64,000 nt of DNA. Source: Rhodococcoides kyotonense. GTDB lineage: Bacteria; Actinomycetota; Actinomycetes; Mycobacteriales; Mycobacteriaceae. The DNA is taken from NCBI RefSeq assembly GCF_001645385.1, contig NZ_LVHI01000001.1, positions 139,276 through 203,275 on the forward strand, read 5' to 3'. Each line of letters starts with the position of its first letter. The stretch's first letter is position 1. Made by a program: the position numbers and the translations under genes. The notes below the pieces were generated by a model. The model saw only the letters and a program-made list of their open reading frames with translations. It had not been told where the DNA came from and made no database searches. This document shows positions 30,633-39,181 of this stretch, one piece after another.

Positions 30633-31244
30633 TTAGCGAATGAAGTAGATGGTCGCGAACAGTGCGATCCACACGATGTCGACGAAGTGCCAGTAGTACG
30701 ACACCACGATCGCCGCCGTAGCCTGCGCGGGCGTGAACTTGCTGACCAGCGTTCGCGTGATCAGGAAGACGAAGGCGATCAAACCGCCGATGACGTGGAG
30801 TCCGTGGAAACCGGTCGTGATGTAGAAGACCGATCCGTACACGCTCGACGACAGCGTCGTGCCCTCGTGCACCAGGTGGTAGTACTCATAGCCCTGGCCG
30901 AGCACGAAGAACGCGCCCATGGCCAGGGTGATGATGTACCAGCGGCGCAACCCGAAGACGTCACCGCGCTCGGCGGCGAAGACGCCGAGCTGGCAGGTGA
31001 ACGACGACGCGATCAGCACCGCGGTGACCGGTACGGCCAGCGCGAGGTTGAGTTCGGTCGGCTCCGGTGGCCAGTTTCCATTCGCCTGTGCTCTCGCGAC
31101 GAAGTACATCGCAAAAAGTCCAGCGAAGAACATGAGTTCGCTCGACAGCCACACGATGGTGCCGACGCTGACCATATTGGGACGGTTCAGCGAGTGCACG
31201 CGTTGGGTGATTGCCGATCCTTGAGTCCCTACAGCGCTCGTCAC
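30633..31244 (-). CDS. ctaE: Cytochrome c oxidase subunit III
   Basis: A 203-residue five-helix subunit of aa3 oxidase, the same length as Rv2193. [37 protein letters not shown] is the diagnostic N-terminal part, and [20 protein letters not shown] the C-terminus. GTG 31244 is chosen from this match; the frame is open for another 225 bp upstream without support. No strong ribosome-binding site precedes it. It heads the ctaE-qcrC-qcrA-qcrB unit; 95 bp separate it from qcrC. Confidence 0.94.
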   Translation of the reverse strand: MTSAVGTQGSAITQRVHSLNRPNMVSVGTIVWLSSELMFFAGLFAMYFVARAQANGNWPPEPTELNLALAVPVTAVLIASSFTCQLGVFAAERGDVFGLRRWYIITLAMGAFFVLGQGYEYYHLVHEGTTLSSSVYGSVFYITTGFHGLHVIGGLIAFVFLITRTLVSKFTPAQATAAIVVSYYWHFVDIVWIALFATIYFIR

Positions 31245-31395
31245 AGAAAGAAGTATGACTGCCCGTAGTACCGAACGCATACCCGGGTCCGGTCTTGGCG
31301 CGTCGGATCGACAGGCGCCGTCGACACTCTCGCGAAAGGCGCAGTTCAGGCCCTGTGGACGACTCGGTGGGCCGGTGTCGTGCAAGGCTTGCCTC

Positions 31396-31875
31396 ATGTC
31401 AACGAACGATGGTGGTGGTTGGTTCCGGCGGTTGTTCTCGCGCTCGAAGACGGTGCCTCTGGACCCCACTCGCGACGATCTGGTGGTAGTGGCGTCCTCG
31501 TTCGACGACGCCGAATCCTGTTCGGCCGCACTCGACCGAGGAACCGACGACGGCGGTTTCGTCGCGACGAAGGAGGCGGTGCTTCGTCACCATCTGGTGC
31601 TGCCGTCGGACACGGTGTCCGACGCGGCGGCGATCGCGGCGCAGGACGGCTACGCGCTCGTGGAACCGGCGGCCACGATCACGATCGACGATGCAGATCG
31701 ACGCCTACCGGTCGAGGACGGAGTGTCGGTGACATTGCAGCGAGTGCAGATCGTCGATGCGCTGCACTGCTCGCAGGAACGGTCGCGAATGGCGGGTCTG
31801 GCTCAGCGGCGGGGCGGGATCGTTCTCGGGTGGGATGCGCTGCAACCTGGTGCCGATGCGACCGAGCGCGCCTAG
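31396..31875 (+). CDS. Hypothetical protein
   Basis: A 159-residue protein starting [18 protein letters not shown] at ATG 31396. It has an N-terminal basic amphipathic segment, then a regular alpha/beta pattern: [23 protein letters not shown], a middle His/Leu stretch ([30 protein letters not shown]) and [30 protein letters not shown]. No signal peptide or membrane helix is seen. The order of segments hints at a ribonuclease E inhibitor/RraB-like or ACT-like fold, but I cannot name it. It lies between divergent ctaE and co-directional trpD (77 bp away). The start is uncertain because the frame is open 141 bp further upstream. Confidence 0.65.
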   Translation: MSTNDGGGWFRRLFSRSKTVPLDPTRDDLVVVASSFDDAESCSAALDRGTDDGGFVATKEAVLRHHLVLPSDTVSDAAAIAAQDGYALVEPAATITIDDADRRLPVEDGVSVTLQRVQIVDALHCSQERSRMAGLAQRRGGIVLGWDALQPGADATERA

Positions 31876-31952
31876 CTAAGCTTCGTGCGCACGACAGAGG
31901 GTCGAGTGCGTCGGCCCGAACAGCCGTCAGCGCAGGAAGACACGGGGAGAAC

Positions 31953-33026
31953 ATGACCGATCCGAAGGCCGGCGAATCGCAGCGGACGTGGAAGTCGATT
32001 CTGGGCGCGTTGACGTCGTCGACCGATCTGTCGGCCGCCGATACCGGTTGGGCGATGGACGAGATCATGTCCGACAACGCGACTGCGGCGCAGATCGCGG
32101 CCTTCGGTGTCGCCCTCAAGATGAAGGGCCCGACGTCGGCCGAGGTTCGCGGCCTCGCGGACTCGATGCTTGCGCATGCGAATCTCGTTGCGAGCGAGCC
32201 GAATTCGGTCGACGTCGTCGGCACGGGCGGCGACGGCGCCGACACGGTCAACATCTCGACGATGGCCGCCGTCGTCGTCGCAGCGGCAGGCGCGCCCGTC
32301 GTCAAGCACGGAAACAGGGCCGCGTCGTCGAAGAGCGGTACGACGGACGTGCTCGAAGCGCTCGGCGTGAAGTTCGGGCTGGGGCCGGACGGTGTCGCGC
32401 AGACTGTTCGCGACGTCGGGATCGGCTTCTGCTTCGCACCCGTCTACCACCCGGCACTGCGCTTCGCGGGCCCGGCGCGCAAGGAGATCGGGATCCCGAC
32501 GGCGTTCAACGTGCTCGGACCGCTGACGAATCCGGGCCGTCCTCGGGCCGGACTGATCGGCTGCGCGTTCGAGTCCCTCGCGTCGGTGGTGGCCGGAGTG
32601 TTCGCCGAACGGGGCACCAGCGCACTGGTGGTGCGCGGCGACGACGGCCTGGACGAGATCACGCTGTCGACGACGTCGACCGTGCACGTGGTGTCCGGCG
32701 GGTCGGTCACGGCCACGACCTTGGACCCACGGGACTTCGGACTCGACCTCGTTCCCATCGACGCGCTGCGCGGCGGAGACGCGATGTACAACGCAGGCGT
32801 CGCGCGGGCGGTGTTCGCGGGGGAGACCGGGCCGGTGCGCGACGCGGTTCTGCTGAACGCTGCTGCCGCGCTGGCGGCTCACGGCGGAATCACCGACGGG
32901 CTGAACGCCGACGGGCTGGTGCCCGCGGTGGCGTCGGGACTCACTCGCGCGGCGACGGCGATCGACTCGGGTGCAGCCACGGATCTGTTGGCCCGGTGGG
33001 TGACGCGGTCCAACGAGTTGGACTGA
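31953..33026 (+). CDS. trpD: Anthranilate phosphoribosyltransferase
   Basis: A 357-residue enzyme of tryptophan synthesis. The PRPP-binding [20 protein letters not shown] and [22 protein letters not shown] are canonical; [39 protein letters not shown] contains the anthranilate site; [18 protein letters not shown] is the Mg-binding DE pair. ATG 31953 follows GGGGAG at 31944-31949. As in M. tuberculosis (Rv2192c), trpD is apart from the other trp genes and next to ctaE. No attenuator is visible. It ends 12 bp before the convergent RAM-domain gene. Confidence 0.96.
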   Translation: MTDPKAGESQRTWKSILGALTSSTDLSAADTGWAMDEIMSDNATAAQIAAFGVALKMKGPTSAEVRGLADSMLAHANLVASEPNSVDVVGTGGDGADTVNISTMAAVVVAAAGAPVVKHGNRAASSKSGTTDVLEALGVKFGLGPDGVAQTVRDVGIGFCFAPVYHPALRFAGPARKEIGIPTAFNVLGPLTNPGRPRAGLIGCAFESLASVVAGVFAERGTSALVVRGDDGLDEITLSTTSTVHVVSGGSVTATTLDPRDFGLDLVPIDALRGGDAMYNAGVARAVFAGETGPVRDAVLLNAAAALAAHGGITDGLNADGLVPAVASGLTRAATAIDSGAATDLLARWVTRSNELD

Positions 33027-33038
33027 CTACTACCCGGC

Positions 33039-33314
33039 TCACTCGCCGATGGAGAAGCCTGCCTCGACGTCGGCACTCGAATACGACTGGAACGCGATGT
33101 GCGTCGCGGTGTTCAGTACGCCTGGCACCTTGTTGATGCCTCCGGTGACGACCTCGGCGATCTGCTGGTGATCGCGCACCTTCACGATCGCGATCAGGTC
33201 GACGTCGCCTGCGCACGAATACACCTCGGTGACGCCTGCGACGTCGGCCACCGCCTGAGCGGTCTCGGGGATGGCGTTCGCCTCGGCGTCGATCATGACG
33301 ATGGCGTTGATCAT
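33039..33314 (-). CDS. Stand-alone Lrp/AsnC ligand-binding (RAM) domain protein
   Basis: A 91-residue protein consisting only of the RAM/AsnC effector-binding domain: MINAIVMIDAEANAIPETAQAVADVAGVTEVYSCAGDVDLIAIVKVRDHQQIAEVVTGGINKVPGV. It lacks the helix-turn-helix of full regulators. ATG 33314 is supported by GGAGGAG 4 nt upstream. Such proteins form decamers and bind amino acids; they may act alone or modulate full-length Lrp proteins. The gene is convergent with trpD, which makes an amino-acid-related role plausible but unproven. A DNA-binding role is not expected. Confidence 0.88.
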   Translation of the reverse strand: MINAIVMIDAEANAIPETAQAVADVAGVTEVYSCAGDVDLIAIVKVRDHQQIAEVVTGGINKVPGVLNTATHIAFQSYSSADVEAGFSIGE

Positions 33315-33384
33315 TAGGCTCCTCCACGAACGATGGCGACACGTCGGTCGCACGTGACGTGGACGAGCTTAGAGGGCGGGCCCG

Positions 33385-35109
33385 TCACCGATGTCGGACG
33401 TCGTCGTAGGCCCGGTGTTCGCGTCGTGAGACCTCTCTGGCGGTGCGGCACCACTCTCGCCAGCTGCCTGCCCCGTGGACGGGCGACATCCAGCCGTCGG
33501 TGGTCCGGACTATGCGGACGCCGTCGGAGTCGAGCCAGCGCGCGATGAGGCCTACTTCTTCCGGTGACGCGCCGCGCAGCGGTGTGTCGTCCGGGACCAC
33601 CGTTTCGGCGGAGGCCGTGATGGCCTCGACGACGGGCATCGGGTGTACACGCCGCGGCGCCACGGCTGCGCCGGTAAGGCGGCCGTAGCGGACGACCGCG
33701 AGCTCCCACCCACCCTCGGGTGTTCGTCGGGCCGCCACGAGTTCCGCGATCGCCGCCACGGCCGCGAGCCGATGCATCCGCGCGAGCATGTCGGCGAGGA
33801 TTGCGAGACGGTCGCGCAGGCGCGCCGCGGACTCGAAGAGCTCGGAGTCCGCCAGCCGGGTGACCTTCGCTCGAGCGGCGAGCAAGACGGAGTCGTCGAG
33901 ACCTGCTGCGAGAGCCAGGAACTTCTTGGGATACGACGCGTACTCCTCGGCCGACAGCAGCCCCGAGGACGCGGCTGCGCATCCACCGACCGCCGTCGGC
34001 GGGCAGTCACCCCCGTGCAGCTTCGTCGCGGGGAGCCTGCGGGTGCACGTGCGAATTCCCGCGTACTCCGCCACGAGGGCCGCAGCATCGGCCGCGTCGG
34101 CTCGCGCCGTGAACGGACCGAGACTGCCGGGCGTGGGTACACGGACGACCGACAGACGAGGAAAAGCCTCCGAGGTGGTCGTGATCCACCACCCCTTCTT
34201 CGGAAACTTCGAACGCCGGTTGTACGGAGGAATGTGGGCACTCAGAAGCCGGAGTTCGCGCACTCCGGCTTCGAGCCCGTGGGCGCACTCGACGTGATCG
34301 ACGCCGACGGCGAGGTCGACCATCTCCTTCATGCGTCCACGAGTCTCGGAGCCCGTGAAGTAGTTGCGGACACGGCGCTGCAGATCGGTCGACGTGCCGA
34401 CGTACAGCACCTCGTTTCCCGGGCCCTTGAACAGATACACGCCGGGCGTCCGCGGCAGGCCGGCGGCGAGGTGCCGCTTCGCCCGTTGGCCCGACGACAC
34501 GTTCGGCAGGTAGTCGACCAGTTCGGCGTAACTGTGCACGCCCTGGTTTCCGACGCGTTCGATCAACGCGTGCAGGACGTCGACGGTCGCGCGTGCGTCG
34601 TCGAGCGCGCGGTGGGTGGGCCGAGTGCTGACCTGGAACAGGGAGGCCAACGCCGAAAGCTTGACCGACGGTGCCTCGTCGCGGGTGAGGACGCGTCGCG
34701 CCAGCTTGACCGTGCACAGGACCGAGAACTTGGGCCAGGCGACGTCGAGACGGCTGGCGGCAGCCCGCAGGAAGCCCATGTCGAATCTCGCGTTGTGTGC
34801 CACCAGCACTGCGCCCTGGGCGAATTCGAGGAACGCGGGCAGCACGCGTTCGATGCGTGGTGCGCCGATCAGCATCGCGGTCGTGATGCCGGTGAGTTCG
34901 ACGATGTACGGCGGGATCGATCGGCCGGGATCGACGAGCGTCGCGAACTCGCCGACGACCTCGCCGCCCCGAATCTTCACGGCGCCGATCTCGGTGATCG
35001 CTTCGGTGTCCGCGCTGGCGCCCGTCGTCTCGAGGTCCACGACGACGAACGTCGTGTCGTGCAGAGGGGTGTCCAGTTCGTCGAACGTCAGCTGGATCGG
35101 AAGGCTCAC
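33385..35109 (-). CDS. DEDDh exonuclease fused to GIY-YIG (UvrC/Cho-like) nuclease
   Basis: A 574-residue protein like Rv2191. Residues ~18-185 form a DnaQ-type 3'-5' exonuclease: [10 protein letters not shown] (Asp25, Glu27), [12 protein letters not shown] and [12 protein letters not shown]. Residues ~210-300 are a GIY-YIG domain ([35 protein letters not shown]), as in UvrC and Cho; the remainder includes a UvrC-like insert with [13 protein letters not shown] resembling a UvrB-contact (UVR) helix and a C-terminal region unlike UvrC's RNase H domain. It is probably a DNA-repair nuclease with incision and resection activity in one chain; no biochemical role is settled. The start at ATG 35109 is unambiguous. 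Confidence 0.88.
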   Translation of the reverse strand: MSLPIQLTFDELDTPLHDTTFVVVDLETTGASADTEAITEIGAVKIRGGEVVGEFATLVDPGRSIPPYIVELTGITTAMLIGAPRIERVLPAFLEFAQGAVLVAHNARFDMGFLRAAASRLDVAWPKFSVLCTVKLARRVLTRDEAPSVKLSALASLFQVSTRPTHRALDDARATVDVLHALIERVGNQGVHSYAELVDYLPNVSSGQRAKRHLAAGLPRTPGVYLFKGPGNEVLYVGTSTDLQRRVRNYFTGSETRGRMKEMVDLAVGVDHVECAHGLEAGVRELRLLSAHIPPYNRRSKFPKKGWWITTTSEAFPRLSVVRVPTPGSLGPFTARADAADAAALVAEYAGIRTCTRRLPATKLHGGDCPPTAVGGCAAASSGLLSAEEYASYPKKFLALAAGLDDSVLLAARAKVTRLADSELFESAARLRDRLAILADMLARMHRLAAVAAIAELVAARRTPEGGWELAVVRYGRLTGAAVAPRRVHPMPVVEAITASAETVVPDDTPLRGASPEEVGLIARWLDSDGVRIVRTTDGWMSPVHGAGSWREWCRTAREVSRREHRAYDDVRHR

Positions 35110-35258
35110 AAGATCTGGACGCTAGACGGAAGCACCGACAACATGCGGGCTCGAGATCCGTCGTCGCCGAAGGTGTCGGAGGGCGTCGCTAGGTTCCCTC
35201 TCGACGGCCGAATCGGGCCTGTGAACGACGCTCGAACGACGAAAGAGACGAGGATCAC

Positions 35259-35540
35259 ATGATTGTCGACTGCAGTGATTGCAAGGTCCGCGACATCGCG
35301 TGCGCGGACTGCGTTGTCACGGTCCTTCTCGGGGCGCCGGGGTGGCCTTCCGGGGAGCGTGTGGACGTGCGCTCGCGTACCTCCAAAATCGACATCGACC
35401 AGGAAGAACTCGGTGCGATGGGTGTCCTCGCGGACGTCGGTCTCGTACCCCGTCTGCGTCTGGTGACGGACGACGATCAGCCGATGGACAGCTCGCCGTT
35501 ACCGCCCCGTGACCAAGAGGCCGACCAGCAAGCGATGTAG
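35259..35540 (+). CDS. Small cysteine-motif protein, conserved hypothetical
   Basis: A 93-residue protein with four cysteines at the N-terminus in two CxxC pairs (MIVDCSDCKVRDIACADC), suggesting a zinc or Fe-S site. The rest is charged with a short hydrophobic VVTVLLG strand and an acidic Gln-rich end (PPRDQEADQQAM). ATG 35259 has a weak AGG-containing ribosome-binding site. Proteins of this type lie upstream of NlpC/P60 genes in several mycolata. The gene is divergent from the DEDDh nuclease and precedes the riboswitch of the first NlpC gene. Function unknown. Confidence 0.75.
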   Translation: MIVDCSDCKVRDIACADCVVTVLLGAPGWPSGERVDVRSRTSKIDIDQEELGAMGVLADVGLVPRLRLVTDDDQPMDSSPLPPRDQEADQQAM

Positions 35541-35664
35541 TCGAAAACGGAACTAATAGGGCTTGCCCGGCGCGTCGGGGTCGACACGGACGTATGCCGT
35601 TTCGTAACCTTCCTGAGACCTTGCGGAGTCTCGCCAATCCACACCGGAGTGGCGTCGCAAGTCA

Positions 35665-35803
35665 CCGCCTAATCGGGACCTCGTGAGAGCCCCGAACCGG
35701 GAACCCGATTTCCACTGGGGTGAATCCCGCCGAATCGCTACCGCGTGCCGGTGGGTAGGGCTGATCTTCCCAGCCCGAACCCGTCAGCTAACTCGGTCGG
35801 CGG
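35665..35803 (+). ncRNA. ydaO/yuaA-type c-di-AMP riboswitch
   Basis: The 139-nt leader holds the conserved blocks of the c-di-AMP riboswitch in order: CGCCTAATC near 35666, GGGAACCCGA (35700-35709), GGGGTGAATCC (35717-35727), GTAGGGCTGAT (35755-35765) and CCGAACCCGTCAGCTAAC (35775-35792). CCGCC (35665-35669) and GGCGG (35799-35803) can close P1. The pattern matches the B. subtilis ydaO element block by block. It immediately precedes an NlpC/P60 gene. Related riboswitches control the cell-wall genes rpfA in Streptomyces and Mycobacterium, where c-di-AMP lowers expression. The expression platform is not clear; only ~30 nt separate P1 from the start codon. Confidence 0.93.
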
Positions 35804-35834
35804 ATGAGTGGAAGAAACGGAGCAACCCCTTCTC

Positions 35835-36410
35835 GTGGCGTCACACACTTCAACCCGTTCATTGCGTCGAGTCCTCGTAGCCGGCGCGATCACAGCCGGC
35901 GCAGTGGTCCTTCCTGCTGCTCCCGCAATGGCGGCCCCCATCACCATCCCCGGCGTCGGAACCTTCGAAGTTCCGGAGATCCCGGGCATTCAGCTTCCGA
36001 CCGAGCTCCCGGGCCTGCCCGGGGCGCCCGCGTTGCCGGGTGCTCCCGCAGGTATTGCTCCGCAGGTCACGCCCGCAGCCAAGGCCGTTCAGGCCGCAGA
36101 GTCCAAGATCGGCGCCCCGTACGTCTACGGTGCGTCGGGCCCCGACTCCTTCGATTGCTCGGGTCTCGTGCAGTGGGCATACAAGCAGGCCGGTATCAGC
36201 CTGCCGCGCACCAGCTACGACCAGGCAGCAGCAGGAACTCCTGTTTCACAGTCCGACTTGCAACCCGGTGACGTGATCTCCTTCTACGGCGGATCGCACT
36301 CGGGAATCTACGTCGGCAACGGCAACGTCGTTCACGCGTCCACGTCCGGTGTTCCGGTCAAGGTCGCACCGGTCGCGTCGATGCCGTACGACGGAGCGCG
36401 CCGCTACTGA
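35835..36410 (+). CDS. Secreted NlpC/P60 peptidoglycan hydrolase
   Basis: A 191-residue exported protein with a signal peptide (STRSLRRVLVAGAITAGAVVLPAAPAMA), a Pro/Gly/Leu linker (VPEIPGIQLPTELPGLPGAP) and a C-terminal NlpC/P60 domain. The catalytic triad is Cys108 (SFDCSGLVQWAYK), His155 and His167. It has no coiled-coil or SH3 domain. GTG 35835 starts a proper signal peptide and resembles the start of ripC; an in-frame GTG at 35808 lies only 4 bp after the riboswitch and lacks a site. It is probably a D,L-endopeptidase cutting stem peptides. Expression is likely repressed by c-di-AMP through the upstream riboswitch. Confidence 0.9.
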   Translation: MASHTSTRSLRRVLVAGAITAGAVVLPAAPAMAAPITIPGVGTFEVPEIPGIQLPTELPGLPGAPALPGAPAGIAPQVTPAAKAVQAAESKIGAPYVYGASGPDSFDCSGLVQWAYKQAGISLPRTSYDQAAAGTPVSQSDLQPGDVISFYGGSHSGIYVGNGNVVHASTSGVPVKVAPVASMPYDGARRY

Positions 36411-36440
36411 CGTCTGTTACCGGACGCCAGCATGATCTAC

Positions 36441-36499
36441 CGACGAGCAGCATCGGAACCGAGCCCACCGGCTCGTGATGTCCGGTGCTGCTCTCGTCG
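36441..36499 (+). terminator. Large hairpin after the first NlpC/P60 gene
   Basis: Outer arms CGACGAGCAGCATCGGA (36441-36457) and 36481-36499 pair with one 2-nt bulge and a G-T wobble, and an inner CGAGCC/GGCTCG stem closes on CACC. It lies 31 bp after the stop. No T-tract. Confidence 0.6.
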
Positions 36500-36509
36500 T
36501 GTGAGGCCT

Positions 36510-36529
36510 CGTGACACGACAGTGTCACG
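36510..36529. promoter_or_regulatory. Palindrome upstream of ripC (possible operator)
   Basis: CGTGACAC and GTGTCACG are perfect 8-bp inverted arms around GACA, 260 bp before ripC. It could be an operator for a dimeric regulator or a small hairpin. No regulator can be named from sequence. Confidence 0.35.
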
Positions 36530-36787
36530 GCCTGCCGGAAAGTTGTGGGTTGTCACAACGATTCGGCATCGAATGGACAGCAATCCCGTCTTTTCGTAGC
36601 CTGGCAAAGCTGTTCGTCAGGAATTCACGTACTTTTCGTACGCTGATTCCTACGAATTGCCGACGTCAAACCTGTCCACAAGACCTAGTCCGTGGGTATG
36701 GTTCGTTTTCGAATTGTTATCCCCGCCGAGGGACCGTTTGCGCGGTTCGATCCGGTGGTCTCGGCAAGAACGGAGAGTCACCTCCTC

Positions 36788-37846
36788 GTGGCGACACCGA
36801 CCGTCAAACGCGTCACTCGTTCCAAACGCGCTGTGCTGACCGCTGCCCTGGCAGCGTGCCTCCTCGCGAGCCCGACGGCGATCGCGCACGCGCAGCCGCA
36901 GATCGGCAGCGCGACCGATGCTCAGACCCGCCTCGCCGACCTGTCTCGCGAATCGGAGCAGACCACCGAAGCCCTGCACAACGCTCAGATCGACCTGGAC
37001 GCCAAGACTGCGGCCCAGCGCGACGCAGAGGCCTCCGTGGACACCCATCGGGTGGCGCTGCAGGCGGCGGAAGACGCACTCGCGCAGTTGAAGCCGGCGA
37101 TCGACAAGGTCGCGAACGTCAACTACCAGGGTGGGAGAACCAACCGCCTCTTCGCGGTCATGGTGAGCGACTCCCCGCAGCAGCTACTCGACCAGATGTC
37201 GGCTCTCGACGTCATCTCTGCCGAGACTGCCCGCCAGGTCGAGCAGTTCAAACAAGCCACCTCGGACGCACGTACCGCCGAGCAGGCGGCCGAGCAGGCC
37301 GCGGATGCCGCGCGTACGGCCGCAGAGCAGGCCAAGATGGTCTCGGACGACCTCCAGGCGAAGCAGAGCGAACTGCAGAGCCAGATGGCCGACGTCATGG
37401 CCGCGTACGGTGCGCTGTCGAGCGACCAGCAGGCCGAGCTGGCTGGGACCCCACTGCCTCCCGGATTCGATCTGAACAAGATCCTGCAGAACCTCGTCCC
37501 TGGATCGGGAATCGCGGCGTTGCAGGCAGGCATGACGCAGATCGGAAAGCCGTACGTCTGGGGCGCGACGGGTCCCGACGGGTTCGACTGCTCGGGCCTG
37601 GTCGTGTGGGCCTACAAGCAGGTCGGCAAAACGCTTCCACGGTCCAGCCAGGCTCAGGCCCAAGGCGGAACGCCGGTGGACCAGAAGGATCTTCAGCCCG
37701 GCGACGTCGTGCTGTTCTATCCCGATGCCTCGCATGTGGGGCTCTACGCGGGCAACGGCAACGTGCTGCACGCGTCGACGTTCGGCGTGCCCGTCAAGGT
37801 GCAGTCGATGGCCTCGTTCCCGTTCTACGGTGCCCGTCGCTACTGA
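36788..37846 (+). CDS. ripC: NlpC/P60 peptidoglycan endopeptidase with coiled coil (RipC-like)
   Basis: A 352-residue exported hydrolase, the counterpart of Rv2190c. Signal peptide (KRAVLTAALAACLLASPTAIAHA), then a long Ala/Glu/Gln-rich coiled coil (~residues 35-215: ARTAEQAAEQAADAARTAAE), a PPGF-containing linker, and the catalytic domain with Cys268 (GFDCSGLVVWAYK), His316 and His328. In mycobacteria the coiled coil binds the FtsX extracellular loop and thereby activates cleavage. GTG 36788 has GGAGAG at 36772-36777; an in-frame start 96 bp upstream is less likely because it would precede a non-signal sequence. Confidence 0.92.
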   Translation: MATPTVKRVTRSKRAVLTAALAACLLASPTAIAHAQPQIGSATDAQTRLADLSRESEQTTEALHNAQIDLDAKTAAQRDAEASVDTHRVALQAAEDALAQLKPAIDKVANVNYQGGRTNRLFAVMVSDSPQQLLDQMSALDVISAETARQVEQFKQATSDARTAEQAAEQAADAARTAAEQAKMVSDDLQAKQSELQSQMADVMAAYGALSSDQQAELAGTPLPPGFDLNKILQNLVPGSGIAALQAGMTQIGKPYVWGATGPDGFDCSGLVVWAYKQVGKTLPRSSQAQAQGGTPVDQKDLQPGDVVLFYPDASHVGLYAGNGNVLHASTFGVPVKVQSMASFPFYGARRY

Positions 37847-37865
37847 TCGACGACTCCGATCGGCC

Positions 37866-39167
37866 GTGACCCGCTCCTGGGTCGCGGCCGTCGTCGTCGC
37901 GATGGCCTTGCTGACAGCGTGCAGTGCACCGGTGGTCGACGCCCCCGCGTCGCCTGCCGGGGAGCCGCCTGCCAATCCGTACGAGGATCAGCGACGAGAA
38001 GGCGTCGAACAGCTGCTCGATCGATGGGCCGACGCCGTGCGCACGAACGACGCCACCGCGCTGGCCGATCTCGTAGACCCCGCGGCGGCGCCGGAGTTCC
38101 TGCAGGCTCAGATCTCCCGCGCCGACAACCTCTCGGGCGTTCCGCTGTCGGACTGGGGATACGAACTCGTCGACGAACCGGAAACACCGGTCCCGTCCGA
38201 GGTGGCGTCGCCGTTGAACGCCGCCGATGTCTGGGCGCCGTCCGTCGTTCTCCGCTACTCGATCGACGGCACCGACGACGTCCCGACGCGCAGGCCGGTG
38301 TCACTGCTGGTCGCCGAGCGCGGCGACCGATGGCGGATCGTCTCCGATGCGGACGTTGCCGGGATCGACCGACACACGTGGCGTGGGCCGTGGGATTTCG
38401 GACCGCTGTCCACGACGCAGGTTTCGACGGCAGGCGGCACGTCCGTCGTCGTCGCTCATCCGGAGCAGACGGCGCTCGCAGGCGCACTCGCGCGCGAGCT
38501 TCCCGGCGCGGTCGACGCCGTCTCCGGTTTCTGGGGTGACGAGTGGCGTCGCGCCGCGGTCGTGTTCGTCACCGGCTCGCCGGAGGAATTCGCCGCGGTG
38601 GTGGGGGAGAATGCCGCAGGTGCGAACGTCGCCGCGGTCTCGATGTCGGACACGGTCGACCCGGGCCGACCCGTCGCGGGGCAACGCGTGGTGTTCGGGC
38701 CCGCAGCATCCGACCGGCTCACCGAGTTCACGACACGATCGGTGTTGCGTCACGAACTCACCCATGTCGCCGCCAGGTCCACCACGGTCGACGGATCGCC
38801 GATGTGGATGCTCGAGGGATTCGCCGACTACTCGGGTTACCGCGACACGGGCGCGTCGTTCGGGCAACTCGCGCCGACACTGAGCAGGCTGGTCGCGGTC
38901 GGGGGACCGCCGACGGTTCTCCCGGAGGACGGTGATTTCACCGCGGGCGGCACGCGGTCGACATTGGCGTACGAATCGGCGTGGTCGGTGGCGGCGTTCG
39001 TCGCCGAGCGGTTCGGCGAGGACGCACTCCGGTCGCTGTACGAGCGAATGGCCGACGGGCCGAAGTCGGCGGCCGACGTCGACCGAGTGTTCTCCGAGGT
39101 GCTCGGTACCGGGACCGACGATGTCGTTGATCAGTGGGGGTCGTGGGTGGCGACGCAGTCACGTTGA
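37866..39167 (+). CDS. Putative gluzincin metalloprotease lipoprotein
   Basis: A 433-residue lipoprotein: SWVAAVVVAMALLTACS carries the lipobox (Cys19). Residues ~45-175 are a domain with NTF2-like pattern (LLDRWADAVRTNDATALADLVD...WRIVSDADVAG), and ~190-430 a peptidase-MA-like domain with HELTH (His296, Glu297, His300) and a downstream glutamate in WMLEGFADYSGY (Glu317), fitting a gluzincin zinc site. YESAWSVAAFVAERFGEDALRSLYERM follows. GTG 37866 starts 19 bp after ripC. It is co-directional with ripC and pimB, so it likely acts on an envelope protein, but no substrate is known. Confidence 0.8.
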   Translation: MTRSWVAAVVVAMALLTACSAPVVDAPASPAGEPPANPYEDQRREGVEQLLDRWADAVRTNDATALADLVDPAAAPEFLQAQISRADNLSGVPLSDWGYELVDEPETPVPSEVASPLNAADVWAPSVVLRYSIDGTDDVPTRRPVSLLVAERGDRWRIVSDADVAGIDRHTWRGPWDFGPLSTTQVSTAGGTSVVVAHPEQTALAGALARELPGAVDAVSGFWGDEWRRAAVVFVTGSPEEFAAVVGENAAGANVAAVSMSDTVDPGRPVAGQRVVFGPAASDRLTEFTTRSVLRHELTHVAARSTTVDGSPMWMLEGFADYSGYRDTGASFGQLAPTLSRLVAVGGPPTVLPEDGDFTAGGTRSTLAYESAWSVAAFVAERFGEDALRSLYERMADGPKSAADVDRVFSEVLGTGTDDVVDQWGSWVATQSR

Positions 39168-39181
39168 CCTACGCTCGAGCG

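Larger units (their letters stand above)
36411..36787 (+). other. Intergenic region between the two NlpC/P60 genes
   Basis: 377 bp without a credible gene. It holds a large, imperfect hairpin at 36441-36499 that likely ends the first NlpC transcript, a palindrome at 36510-36529, and about 250 bp upstream of ripC that must carry its promoter. The ydaO-type blocks of the preceding gene are not repeated here. The last 100 bp are open in frame with ripC but lack a ribosome-binding site. Confidence 0.6.
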
